Source: Anabaena minutissima FACHB-250
GTDB taxonomy: Bacteria; Cyanobacteriota; Cyanobacteriia; Cyanobacteriales; Nostocaceae
DNA length: 64,000 bases
Assembly (NCBI RefSeq): GCF_014697125.1
Contig: NZ_JACJRG010000014.1
Location: forward strand, 1 to 64,000
Direction of reading: 5' to 3'
Positions 9,001-15,410 of this stretch are shown piece after piece (the stretch's first letter is position 1; each line of letters opens with the position of its first letter). The notes under the pieces are model-generated. The model saw nothing but the letters and a program-made list of their open reading frames with translations, made no database searches and was not told the origin of the DNA. The position numbers were made by a program, and so were the translations under genes.

Positions 9001-11745
9001 ATCTACACCTCTGGTTCTACTGGTAAACCCAAAGGCGTGCAAATTATTCACAGTGCGGTGGTCAACTTCTTAACCTCAGTAGCGCAAGAACCAGGAATTA
9101 CAGCCGCAGATGTGGTACTTTCTGTCACCACTCTATCCTTTGATATTGCGGTACTAGATATTTTCTTACCATTGATGGTAGGAGCAAAGGTAGTTTTAGT
9201 TAGTACCGAGATGACTAAAGATGGCTACGCATTGCAAAAGTTGCTACTGGAATCTCACGCTACAATCATGCAGGCAACACCAGCCACTTGGCGAATTTTG
9301 TTAGCTTCTGGGTGGAATGGTACAGAAAAATTAAAAATATTATGTGCTGGTGAAGCCCTACCCAGGGATTTAGCTAATCAACTACTCGCCAGAAGTTGTG
9401 AACTCTGGAATGCTTACGGCCCGACAGAAACGACTACCTGGTCAACAGTTTATCAAGTAGAACCAGGTGAAGGTAAAGTATTGATTGGTCATCCCCTCGC
9501 CAATACTCAAATTTATCTGCTGGATACTTACGGACAACCTGTACCAATTGGAGTCGCTGGGGAATTGCATATTGGTGGTGCAGGATTAGCGAGAGGTTAT
9601 CGTCACCGTCCAGAATTGACTGCGGAGAAGTTTATTTCCAGTCCCTTTCAGGAAGAGAAACGTCTGTATAAAACCGGAGATTTAGCCCGGCATTTACCAG
9701 ATGGCAATATTGAATATCTAGGACGGATTGACAATCAAGTAAAATTACGAGGGTTTCGGATAGAATTAGGTGAAATTGAAGCCGGAATTATTGCTCATCC
9801 CCAAGTTAAGCAAGCCGTCGTCATCATCCGCGAAGACCAACCGGAAAGGAAACTTTTAGTAGCTTATGTCGTTCCCCAACAGGAAACACCGACTAGCAGC
9901 GAATTGCGTAATTTACTGCAACAGCGACTTCCTGAGTACATGATTCCCAATGTCTTTGTATTTCTAGAAGCTTTACCCCTCACACCCAATAGTAAAATAG
10001 ACCGTCGCGCCCTCCCTGCACCAGAGTTAGAAGCTAGCAACCAAGATGATGTAGTTAAACCGCGTAACCACATTGAAGAAAGTTTGGCTAATATCTGGGG
10101 TGAAATTTTGGGACGGCAACAAGTCGGTATTCATGATAACTTCTTTGAGTTGGGTGGCGATTCTATCATTAGTATTCAGGTAATTGCTCGCGCCAATCAA
10201 GCAGGGATACAGCTAACACTCAAGCAGATATTCCAACATCAAACAATTGCTGAGTTAGCAGCAGTCTGCACAATGGGTAGTATCCCAGCAGAACAAGGTT
10301 TAGTCACTGGAGAATTACCTTTAACTCCGATTCAGCATTGGTTCTTTGCACAAAATTCACCCCAACCAGACCACTTCAATCAATCGGTACTACTAGAAGT
10401 ACAGCCAGATTTGCAGCCAGAATTATTACAGCAGGTAGTCCAAAAGCTATTAGAACATCATGATGCTTTACGGCTGAAGTTCTGGCGCGATGATTCCCAA
10501 TGGCAGCAGATTAATAGCGATGCTGTCAATACTGTACCTTTTGATGTGATAGATTTATCAGAAATTAGTCCCAAACAGCAACAAGAGACAATCACAGCAT
10601 TAGCAGCAAAATTACAAGCTAGCTTGAATATGTCCGCAGGTGAATTAATGCGGGTAGTGCTGTTTAAGTTGGAGACAGATAAACCCAGTCAATTACTCAT
10701 CATCATTCACCACTTAGCGGTAGATGGAGTCTCCTGGCGAATTTTATTAGAAGACTTTTCGACTGCATACCAACAACTCAGCCGTGGAGAAACAATTCAA
10801 CTACCACCCAAAACAAACTCCTTTAAAGATTGGGCAACACATTTACAAGAATATGGGCAATCGCCTGCTCTAAAATCAGAAATAGCATACTGGCTCACCC
10901 AGTCCCATAATCTCCCCCTACCAGTAGACTATCCCCACGGCAAAGCCCACAACACCGTTGCTAGTGCGACTCAAGTATCAGTTAGTCTCAGTGAAGAAGA
11001 AACCCTAGCACTGTTACAAGAAATCCCCCAAGTCTACAACACGCAAATTAACGATATTTTACTAACTGCCTGCCTCCAAAGCTTTAATAATTGGACAGGT
11101 AACAATTCACTCCTCATCGACTTAGAAGGTCACGGTAGAGAAGAACTCTTTGCAGATATCAACATCTCCCGGACAGTAGGTTGGTTCACTTCCATTTTCC
11201 CCATCCTCCTATCACTTGATACAACTCCCCCTCTCAGAGACTCCGCATCTCTGGGTGAAACCAACCAAAACCCAGGAGAAATCCTAAAATCCATCAAAGA
11301 ACAACTACGCAGCATACCCCAAAAAGGCATAGGCTACGGAATCCTACGCTATCTCAGCGATGACGAACAGATGCGCCAGCTAGCTAGCAAAGCCGAGGTA
11401 TGTTTCAACTACCTAGGACAATTTGACCGCATCCCCCCCGGAATTATCCAAGGCTTTGCCAAAACATCCACCGGAGCAACTCAAAGTCCTTTATCCCATC
11501 GTCCGCACTTATTAGAAATCAATGGAATTGTAGCAGAAGGCAAACTACACATCAATTTGACTTACAGCGAAAAAGTGCATAAACAAAGCACCATTGAACA
11601 CCTAGCCAAAGATTTCATCAGCGCCTTACAAACACTCATCCACCACTGTCAGTCAGCCACCGGCGGATACACCCCATCTGATTTTCCCGCAGCCGACTTA
11701 AATCAAGACGAGTTGGATGCTTTGTTAGCAGAAATCGATGAATGA
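1..11745 (+). CDS. Non-ribosomal peptide synthetase, multimodular (5' end outside window)
   Basis: Multimodular NRPS extending an enzyme-bound peptide by A (adenylation), PCP (carrier) and C (condensation) domains. Order with rough residues of the visible 3914: end of A1 (1-135), PCP1 (LGGHS, ~185), C1 (HHIISDGWS, 382), A2 (core TSGSTGKPKG ~860), PCP2 (LGGDS, ~1260), C2 (HHAILDGWS, ~1467), A3 (~1937), PCP3 (~2328), C3 (HHIVCDGWS, 2525), A4 (~2999), PCP4 (LGGDS, ~3382), terminal epimerization domain (HHLAVDGVSW, 3570). Specificity residues read by hand: A2 DFWNIGMVH (threonine code); A3 DATKVGEVG (asparagine-like); A4 DILQLAATW, not matched; the E domain after it implies a D-residue. The C-terminus has a short acidic helix (LNQDELDALLAEI), possibly a docking element for the next protein. 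The first codon shown is internal: it lies in the A8-region of an A domain. Confidence 0.97.
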   Translation: MHRPELTKEKFISHPFVNEPGARLYKTGDLARYRPDGNIEYLGRTDHQVKVRGFRIELGEIEQAIAKYPQIREVVVMVREDQPGDQRLVAYIVATEPPTDSELREHLKKQLPDYMIPTAFVYLDVFPLTANGKLDRQSLPVPTQIQKITTNFVLPRTDTEKAIADLFSLLLGVENVSIYDNFFELGGHSLIATQVISRLRETFQIELPLRVLFESPRVIELAEVINSQRQTNLELTAPALTPVSRENLDIPLSWAQQRLWFLEQLEGGSATYNVPAAFQLEGRLNVTALEQALAEIIRRHETLRTCFRLVNGTPVQFIDTNATITLKVTDLQQLPTPEQTTEVQRLAVLAAETPFNLQHAPLFRVTLLPLGEESHVLLMTIHHIISDGWSVGIFIQELSTLYQAFSVGKPSPLPALPIQYADFAIWQRQWLSGELLKAKLNYWQQQLADAPPLLELPTDKPRPAIKTFRGNKQDFAISLQLSEGIKDLSQQHGVTLFMTLQAAFVTLLHRYSGQTDILVGTPIANRNRAEIEPLMGFFVNTLVLRTQICDNPSFAELLQQVKRVALDGYAHQDVPFEQVVEVLQPERNLSYTPLFQVMFALQNAPLGLDNLELAGLSLTPLLIETVTAKFDLTLSMEETPEGLISTWEYNTDLFDDETITRMAGHFQNLITAIVANPQQTVQELPLLNDAERQQILGEGNPTAEYVVNQCLHQRFEEQVQKTPDAIAVTFADQHLTYAQLNTRANQLAHYLQTLGVAPDVLVGICVERSLDMMVGLLGILKAGGAYVPLDPEYPPERLAFMLNDSQVSVLLTQAKWWESLPVTNAKIICLDRDWEDIQTQHQENPQIEVLPGNLAYVIYTSGSTGKPKGVLVNHCNVMRLFAATQDWFNFDARDVWTLFHSYAFDFSVWEMWGALLYGGRLVVVPFCVSRDPGEFYGLLCREGVTVLNQTPSAFRQLIWVESSRRGAEAQRGGDERIALRWVIFGGEALDPTSLLPWFEKHGDACPQLVNMYGITETTVHVTFRRLTMTDAGSPSSVIGVPIPDLQVYILDEHLQPVPVGVRGEMYVGGAGVTRGYLHRPELTQERFISSNLFPSPQPLYKTGDLARYLADGNIEYLGRIDDQVKIRGFRIELGEIEAKLASHPQVRQTVVLVQEDTPGNKRLVAYFVANGESPSSGKLRDYLKQQLPDYMIPAVFVSLDAFPLTANGKLDRRMLPVPEVRPELDTGFVAPQNEKQELLASIWTEVLGVSQVGIYDNFFELGGDSIRSIQILAKANQVGLDFSLQQLFQHQTIAELAELMSKEVSFTLTPQTSPFSLIAEIDKQKLAAGLEDAYPLTALQAGMVFHSELSADSAVYHDVFSFHLRATLDLPALHTAIEQLISRHAVLRTSFELSGFSEPLQLVHQNVDVPLQVNDISDLTMAEQQATIDAWIETEKYRHFDWTQPPLWRFDVHRRSGETFNLSFSFHHAILDGWSVASLMTELWQQYLNLLKPNPIFNPQSPVLTIAFRDFVALERTALQSETTQQYWLEQLRDVTITELPRWPQSYLEEAEEEVSIQEVAISAELSDGLKQLARNASVPLKSVLLAAHLRVLNLLGNQADVLTGLVANGRPEDADGEKILGLFLNTLPLRSHLGGGTWLELIQQTFQAEQAALPHRRYPLAEMQRLCGGEQLFETSFNFVHFHVYQGVLGLEESQLLDSQTFEQTNFTLVANFGLDLVSSHVNLALSYKTNELYREQVESISTYYLNTLMAMVQTPSALYQNQLLLSPTEQHKLLHEWNATESSYDDSLCLHQLFAAQVQKTPNAIALTYEQQNLTYAQLNQRANQLAHYLQTLGVKPDALVGICVERSLEMVVGLLGILKAGGAFVPLDPAYPRDRLQYLLEDSQVPVLLTQSHLLDILPEHQQVICLDTDWQAISQQSQANPVSQVKSTNLAYIIYTSGSTGKPKGTMIIHQGVVNYLSWCTEAYAVADGYGAPVQSSFAFDATITSLFSPLMVGKQVVLLPEKQEIEALCSVLRSQSQFSLVKLTPAHLELLNQIIPPAEAAGQTNAFVIGGEALLGKTLQFWRENAPETRLINEYGPTETVVGCCIYEVTDDTSLTEGILIGRPIANTQLYILDEYLQPVPIGVRGELYIGGAGVARGYLHRPELTKEKFISHPFVNEPGARLYKTGDLARYQPDGNIEYLGRTDHQVKVRGFRIELGEIETAVNQHPQVKQAAVIVREDQPGDQRLVAYLIPDGEAPTSDELRNALKQQLPDYMIPSAFVVLDTLPLTPNGKLDRNALPIPDINLTSENFVLPRTQTEVLIADLFASLLGIKQVSIHDNFFALGGHSLLATQVISRLRVIFRIEVPLRLLFESPTVAELDQAIYKLQQTDSGLLSPPLVPVTRDNQPIPLSWSQQRLWFLAQLESSSGTYNVPAALQLQGYLNVAALEQALQEIVHRHEVLRTSFPTINGVPTQVIVPAVTVTLPLIDLQGLPEPAEQVKQLTITNSQTTFNLAIAPLMRSQLLCLGEQSHILLINLHHIVCDGWSVGVFIQELSALYTAFAEEKLSPLPDLAIQYADFAVWQRQWLSGEVLEKKLNYWQQQLTGAPPLLELPIDRPRPPIQSYQGGYYGFTLDADLTAKLKSLSQESSVTLFMTLQAAFVTLLHRYSGQTDILVGTPIANRDRKEIESLIGFFVNTLVLRTQITDNPKFAELLQQVRRVSLEAYAYQDVPFEQVVEALQPERNLSHSPLFQVMFIWQNTPSQNFELPGLSLTPLPIETVTAKFDLTLSMEETPQGLAGGWEYNSDLFDLATIERIAHHFHNLLIAVALNPEQPVGLLPLLTASEEQKILVDFNHTEAEYPTDLYLHQLFEAQVERTPDAVAVGIGTGEELTYAELNTRANQLARYLQSLGVGNEKVVGICVERSLDMIVGLLATLKAGGAYVPLDPKYPAERLAFMVEDAEIEVLLTQQPLVDLLPKTTAKIICLDTEWLAISAYSPHSPQPTTHSPNHLAYIIYTSGSTGKPKGVQIIHSAVVNFLTSVAQEPGITAADVVLSVTTLSFDIAVLDIFLPLMVGAKVVLVSTEMTKDGYALQKLLLESHATIMQATPATWRILLASGWNGTEKLKILCAGEALPRDLANQLLARSCELWNAYGPTETTTWSTVYQVEPGEGKVLIGHPLANTQIYLLDTYGQPVPIGVAGELHIGGAGLARGYRHRPELTAEKFISSPFQEEKRLYKTGDLARHLPDGNIEYLGRIDNQVKLRGFRIELGEIEAGIIAHPQVKQAVVIIREDQPERKLLVAYVVPQQETPTSSELRNLLQQRLPEYMIPNVFVFLEALPLTPNSKIDRRALPAPELEASNQDDVVKPRNHIEESLANIWGEILGRQQVGIHDNFFELGGDSIISIQVIARANQAGIQLTLKQIFQHQTIAELAAVCTMGSIPAEQGLVTGELPLTPIQHWFFAQNSPQPDHFNQSVLLEVQPDLQPELLQQVVQKLLEHHDALRLKFWRDDSQWQQINSDAVNTVPFDVIDLSEISPKQQQETITALAAKLQASLNMSAGELMRVVLFKLETDKPSQLLIIIHHLAVDGVSWRILLEDFSTAYQQLSRGETIQLPPKTNSFKDWATHLQEYGQSPALKSEIAYWLTQSHNLPLPVDYPHGKAHNTVASATQVSVSLSEEETLALLQEIPQVYNTQINDILLTACLQSFNNWTGNNSLLIDLEGHGREELFADINISRTVGWFTSIFPILLSLDTTPPLRDSASLGETNQNPGEILKSIKEQLRSIPQKGIGYGILRYLSDDEQMRQLASKAEVCFNYLGQFDRIPPGIIQGFAKTSTGATQSPLSHRPHLLEINGIVAEGKLHINLTYSEKVHKQSTIEHLAKDFISALQTLIHHCQSATGGYTPSDFPAADLNQDELDALLAEIDE

Positions 11746-11794
11746 AAGTAGGGGAGAAAAACTAATTCAATAAATTACGAATTAAAAGGAAACC

Positions 11795-14700
11795 ATGACC
11801 ATCTCAGAACAACCAACCAAAAGTAAAAACGTCGCCGCTATTTATCCGTTGTCGCCAATGCAGCAAGGGATGCTGTTTCATACTCTGTACTCGCCGGAGT
11901 CGGGTATTTACTTTGAGCAATTTATTTGCACAATTAGCGGTAACTTAAATGTGGCAGTGTTTAAGCAGGCTTGGCAACAAGTAGTAGAGAGACATCCTGT
12001 TTTAAAGACGCTGTTTGTGTGGGAAAATCGCAAAAAACCCTTACAGATTGTCCGCCATCAAGTTACCTTACCCTGGACTGAATGCGATTGGCGTTTACTT
12101 GCTCCTTCGGAACAGCAAAAGCAAGTAGAAGAATTTTTGGTGAGCGATCGCACTCAAGGCTTTAAATTAGATCAAGCTCCCCTGATGCGCTGTGCTTTGT
12201 TGCGACTGGGAGAAAATACTTATGAACTGGTCGCTAGTTTTCATCACTTATTAGTAGATGGTTGGTCACTGCCGATTCTGTTTCAAGAAGTGTTTACTTT
12301 CTACGAAGCTGGAAATCTTGGTGAGCGTCTATCTTTACCTACTCCCCGTCCCTACCAAGAGTATATTACTTGGTTGCAACGTCAAGATATTGCTGCGGCG
12401 GAAAACTTTTGGCGGCAAAACTTACAAGGGTTTACTGCACCGACACCTCTAGGAGGAAACCGGGGTGTACATCATCAAGGTAATTTTTTAGACATAACTT
12501 TTGAGTTATCATCCCAGATTACGGATACCCTACAAAGTTTTGCTCAACAGCATCGTGTCACCCTTTCTACCTTAGTGCAGGGAGCTTGGGCAATATTACT
12601 GAGTCGCTACAGTGGGGAATTGGATGTAGTTTTTGGGGCTACGGTATCCGGTCGTCCTCCAACTTTGGCGGGGGTGGAATCAATGGTGGGTTTGTTTATT
12701 AATACCCTACCGGTGCGGGTACAAATCCCGGAAGATACGGCGATTGTACCTTGGTTGCAATATTTACAAACCCAGCAAATAGAACGAGAGCCATATTCTT
12801 ACAGTCCCTTGGTCGATATTCACGGCTGGAGTGAAGTTCCACGGGGAATGTCGTTATTTGAAAGCTTGGTAGTATTTGAAAATTATCCTGTCGATGCAGC
12901 ACTACAAGAACCTTTAGCAAGTTTAGAAATTGATCATGTCCGGGTTTTTGAAATTAATAATTATCCTTTAACCTTAGTAGTGGCAGCGCAGCAGACATTA
13001 TCTGGCAAGATTATATATGATAGCGATCGCTTCGATGCTGATACTGTTACCCGGATGATGGGGCATTTTCAAAATTTATTAACTGCGATCGTTACTGAGC
13101 CAGAGTTATCAATTACACAAGTACCTTTAATTAGCAATACAGAAAAACAACAGTTAATCTCAGCCTGGAGTGCCAATAAAGCACAATATTCTAGCAATTA
13201 CTGTTTACATCAATTGTTTGAGCAGCAGGTAGAAAAAACACCTGATGCCGTGGCTTTAGTCTTTGGTGAGCAAAGTCTGACATACAGCGAGTTAAATGTG
13301 CGTGCTAATCAATTGGCGCATCATTTGCAATCTTTGGGTGTCAAGCCTGAGACGCTGGTGGGTGTCTGCGTGGAACGTTCTTTTGAGATGATGGTGGCTT
13401 TACTAGGAATTCTCAAAGCTGGCGGTGCATATCTCCCCCTTGACCCAGATTATCCGGCTGAACGTTTGGAGTTTATGCTGGCGGATGCTCAAGTATCGGT
13501 GTTGGTAACACAGTCGCAATGTTTGGATATTTTACCGATTTTTTCTGCTAACAAGGTTTGTTTGGATACTGACTGGCAAGTTATCAGCACTCTCAGTCCA
13601 GAAAATCCGGTGAGTCAAGCGATACCGGAGAGTTTGGCTTATGTGATTTATACCTCTGGCTCTACGGGTAAGCCGAAGGGGGTAATGGTCAATCATGGCA
13701 ATGTGACTCGTCTATTTGCCGCGACTCAAGATTGGTTTAATTTCGATGCTAGCGATGTTTGGACTCTGTTTCATTCCTATGCGTTTGATTTCTCGGTGTG
13801 GGAAATGTGGGGGGCTTTGTTGTATGGCGGTCGGTTGGTGATTGTGCCTTTTTGGGTGAGTCGTGACCCGGAGGCGTTTTATGATTTGCTGCTGCGGGAG
13901 GGGGTGACGGTGTTAAATCAGACTCCTTCGGCTTTTCGACAGTTGATTTGGGTGGAAAGTTCACGCAGAGACGCGGAGGCGCAGAGAGGAGGAGATGAGA
14001 AGATTGCTTTGCGGTGGGTGATTTTTGGGGGGGAGGCTCTTGACCCAACTAGTTTATTACCTTGGTTTGAAAGACATGGGGATGCCTATCCGCAATTGGT
14101 GAATATGTACGGGATTACGGAAACTACTGTACACGTGACTTTCCGTCCTCTAACTATGACTGATACAGAAAGTCGTAGGAGTGTGATTGGTGTCCCGATT
14201 CCTGATTTGCAAGTCTATATTTTGGATGAGCATTTACAACCCGTACCTGTTGGGGTGCGGGGTGAAATGTATGTTGGTGGTGCAGGAGTAACACGCGGTT
14301 ATCTGAATCGTCCAGAGTTAACCCAACAAAGATTTATCCGATTGGAGACTAGGGATAATACTGTCACCTATGACCCTCTCTACAAAACTGGTGATTTGGC
14401 GCGCTATTTACCCGATGGGAATATTGAATACTTGGGACGAATAGACCATCAAGTAAAGGTTCGCGGTTTCCGTATTGAGTTGGGAGAGATTGAGGCGGCG
14501 TTGAATCAACATCCTGTGGTACAGGAAAATGTGGTGATTGCTCGTGAAGATACTCCAGGAAATCAACGTTTGGTAGCTTATATTGTGGCTGATGCGGTTA
14601 AGTCTGAGTCTCCACAAATCCCCAGCACTACCAAAGAAACGACTTGGACAAGTCCCCAACTATTAATTAATGAACTGCGTCAGCATCTAGAGGGACAATT

Positions 14701-15160
14701 ACCTGATTATATGATTCCCTGGGCTTTTGTGCTGCTGGATAGTTTACCGCTAACTACCAATGGTAAACTAGACCGCCGCGCCCTCCCATCCCCAGATTTA
14801 GATCAAAATCGCCACACTAGTTTTGTCCCCCCACAAACTGAAACAGAACAGGCGATCGCTGATATCATATCCTCTGTACTAGAAATTGCCAAAATCGGCA
14901 TTCATGATAACTTCTTTGAACTAGGTGGACATTCCCTCTTGGCTACTCAAGTTGTTTCCCGCTTACGACAAACTTTCACCATTGAGTTACCCGTACAAAC
15001 TATTTTTCAGAGTCCCACCATCGCCGGACTAGCAGAAATAGTCATTGGTAAACAATTAGAACAAGTAGATGATGATGCCTTAGCACAGATTTTAGCTGAA
15101 GTCAATCAGTTATCATCCCAAGAAGTCAAACTGCAATTAAATAAAGATGAGAGTATTTAA
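11795..15160 (+). CDS. Non-ribosomal peptide synthetase, single module C-A-PCP
   Basis: One complete elongation module of 1121 residues: C domain (YPLSPMQQGMLFHT from ~17, HHLLVDGWS ~150), A domain (core ~616, YKTGDLAR ~863) and PCP (LGGHS ~1042). The pocket residues read DFWNIGMVH, the threonine code, as in A2 of the preceding protein, and the two A-domain genes are nearly identical in DNA over several hundred bases. It starts 49 nt after the preceding NRPS behind AAGGA at 11786-11790, so the two are surely one operon. The C domain should accept the D-configured peptide from the upstream E domain. There is no thioesterase, reductase or terminal condensation domain: after the PCP comes only a ~45-residue polar tail (LAQILAEVNQLS) resembling a docking helix, so release probably needs another protein not seen here. 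Confidence 0.97.
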   Translation: MTISEQPTKSKNVAAIYPLSPMQQGMLFHTLYSPESGIYFEQFICTISGNLNVAVFKQAWQQVVERHPVLKTLFVWENRKKPLQIVRHQVTLPWTECDWRLLAPSEQQKQVEEFLVSDRTQGFKLDQAPLMRCALLRLGENTYELVASFHHLLVDGWSLPILFQEVFTFYEAGNLGERLSLPTPRPYQEYITWLQRQDIAAAENFWRQNLQGFTAPTPLGGNRGVHHQGNFLDITFELSSQITDTLQSFAQQHRVTLSTLVQGAWAILLSRYSGELDVVFGATVSGRPPTLAGVESMVGLFINTLPVRVQIPEDTAIVPWLQYLQTQQIEREPYSYSPLVDIHGWSEVPRGMSLFESLVVFENYPVDAALQEPLASLEIDHVRVFEINNYPLTLVVAAQQTLSGKIIYDSDRFDADTVTRMMGHFQNLLTAIVTEPELSITQVPLISNTEKQQLISAWSANKAQYSSNYCLHQLFEQQVEKTPDAVALVFGEQSLTYSELNVRANQLAHHLQSLGVKPETLVGVCVERSFEMMVALLGILKAGGAYLPLDPDYPAERLEFMLADAQVSVLVTQSQCLDILPIFSANKVCLDTDWQVISTLSPENPVSQAIPESLAYVIYTSGSTGKPKGVMVNHGNVTRLFAATQDWFNFDASDVWTLFHSYAFDFSVWEMWGALLYGGRLVIVPFWVSRDPEAFYDLLLREGVTVLNQTPSAFRQLIWVESSRRDAEAQRGGDEKIALRWVIFGGEALDPTSLLPWFERHGDAYPQLVNMYGITETTVHVTFRPLTMTDTESRRSVIGVPIPDLQVYILDEHLQPVPVGVRGEMYVGGAGVTRGYLNRPELTQQRFIRLETRDNTVTYDPLYKTGDLARYLPDGNIEYLGRIDHQVKVRGFRIELGEIEAALNQHPVVQENVVIAREDTPGNQRLVAYIVADAVKSESPQIPSTTKETTWTSPQLLINELRQHLEGQLPDYMIPWAFVLLDSLPLTTNGKLDRRALPSPDLDQNRHTSFVPPQTETEQAIADIISSVLEIAKIGIHDNFFELGGHSLLATQVVSRLRQTFTIELPVQTIFQSPTIAGLAEIVIGKQLEQVDDDALAQILAEVNQLSSQEVKLQLNKDESI

Positions 15161-15410
15161 TTCACTCATCCTCTCCTCTGCGTTGAAAATTCCCTAGCTA
15201 CTTATTGCACAAATGCCCAGACAATAGTATCGTAAATTTCGTGTGTGCTGAATCACATCACCATAAGATTTTTATGTACGGCTGATGCAAACTCTGTGTT
15301 TGAATCGTCGCTATTGTCATGACTTGTTATGATACAAAATCCCAATTAATCAGCCCCTTTATTTGTGTAGCCACTAGGTTTAAAAGGGTTTTGCAAAATA
15401 AAGTTTTAAC

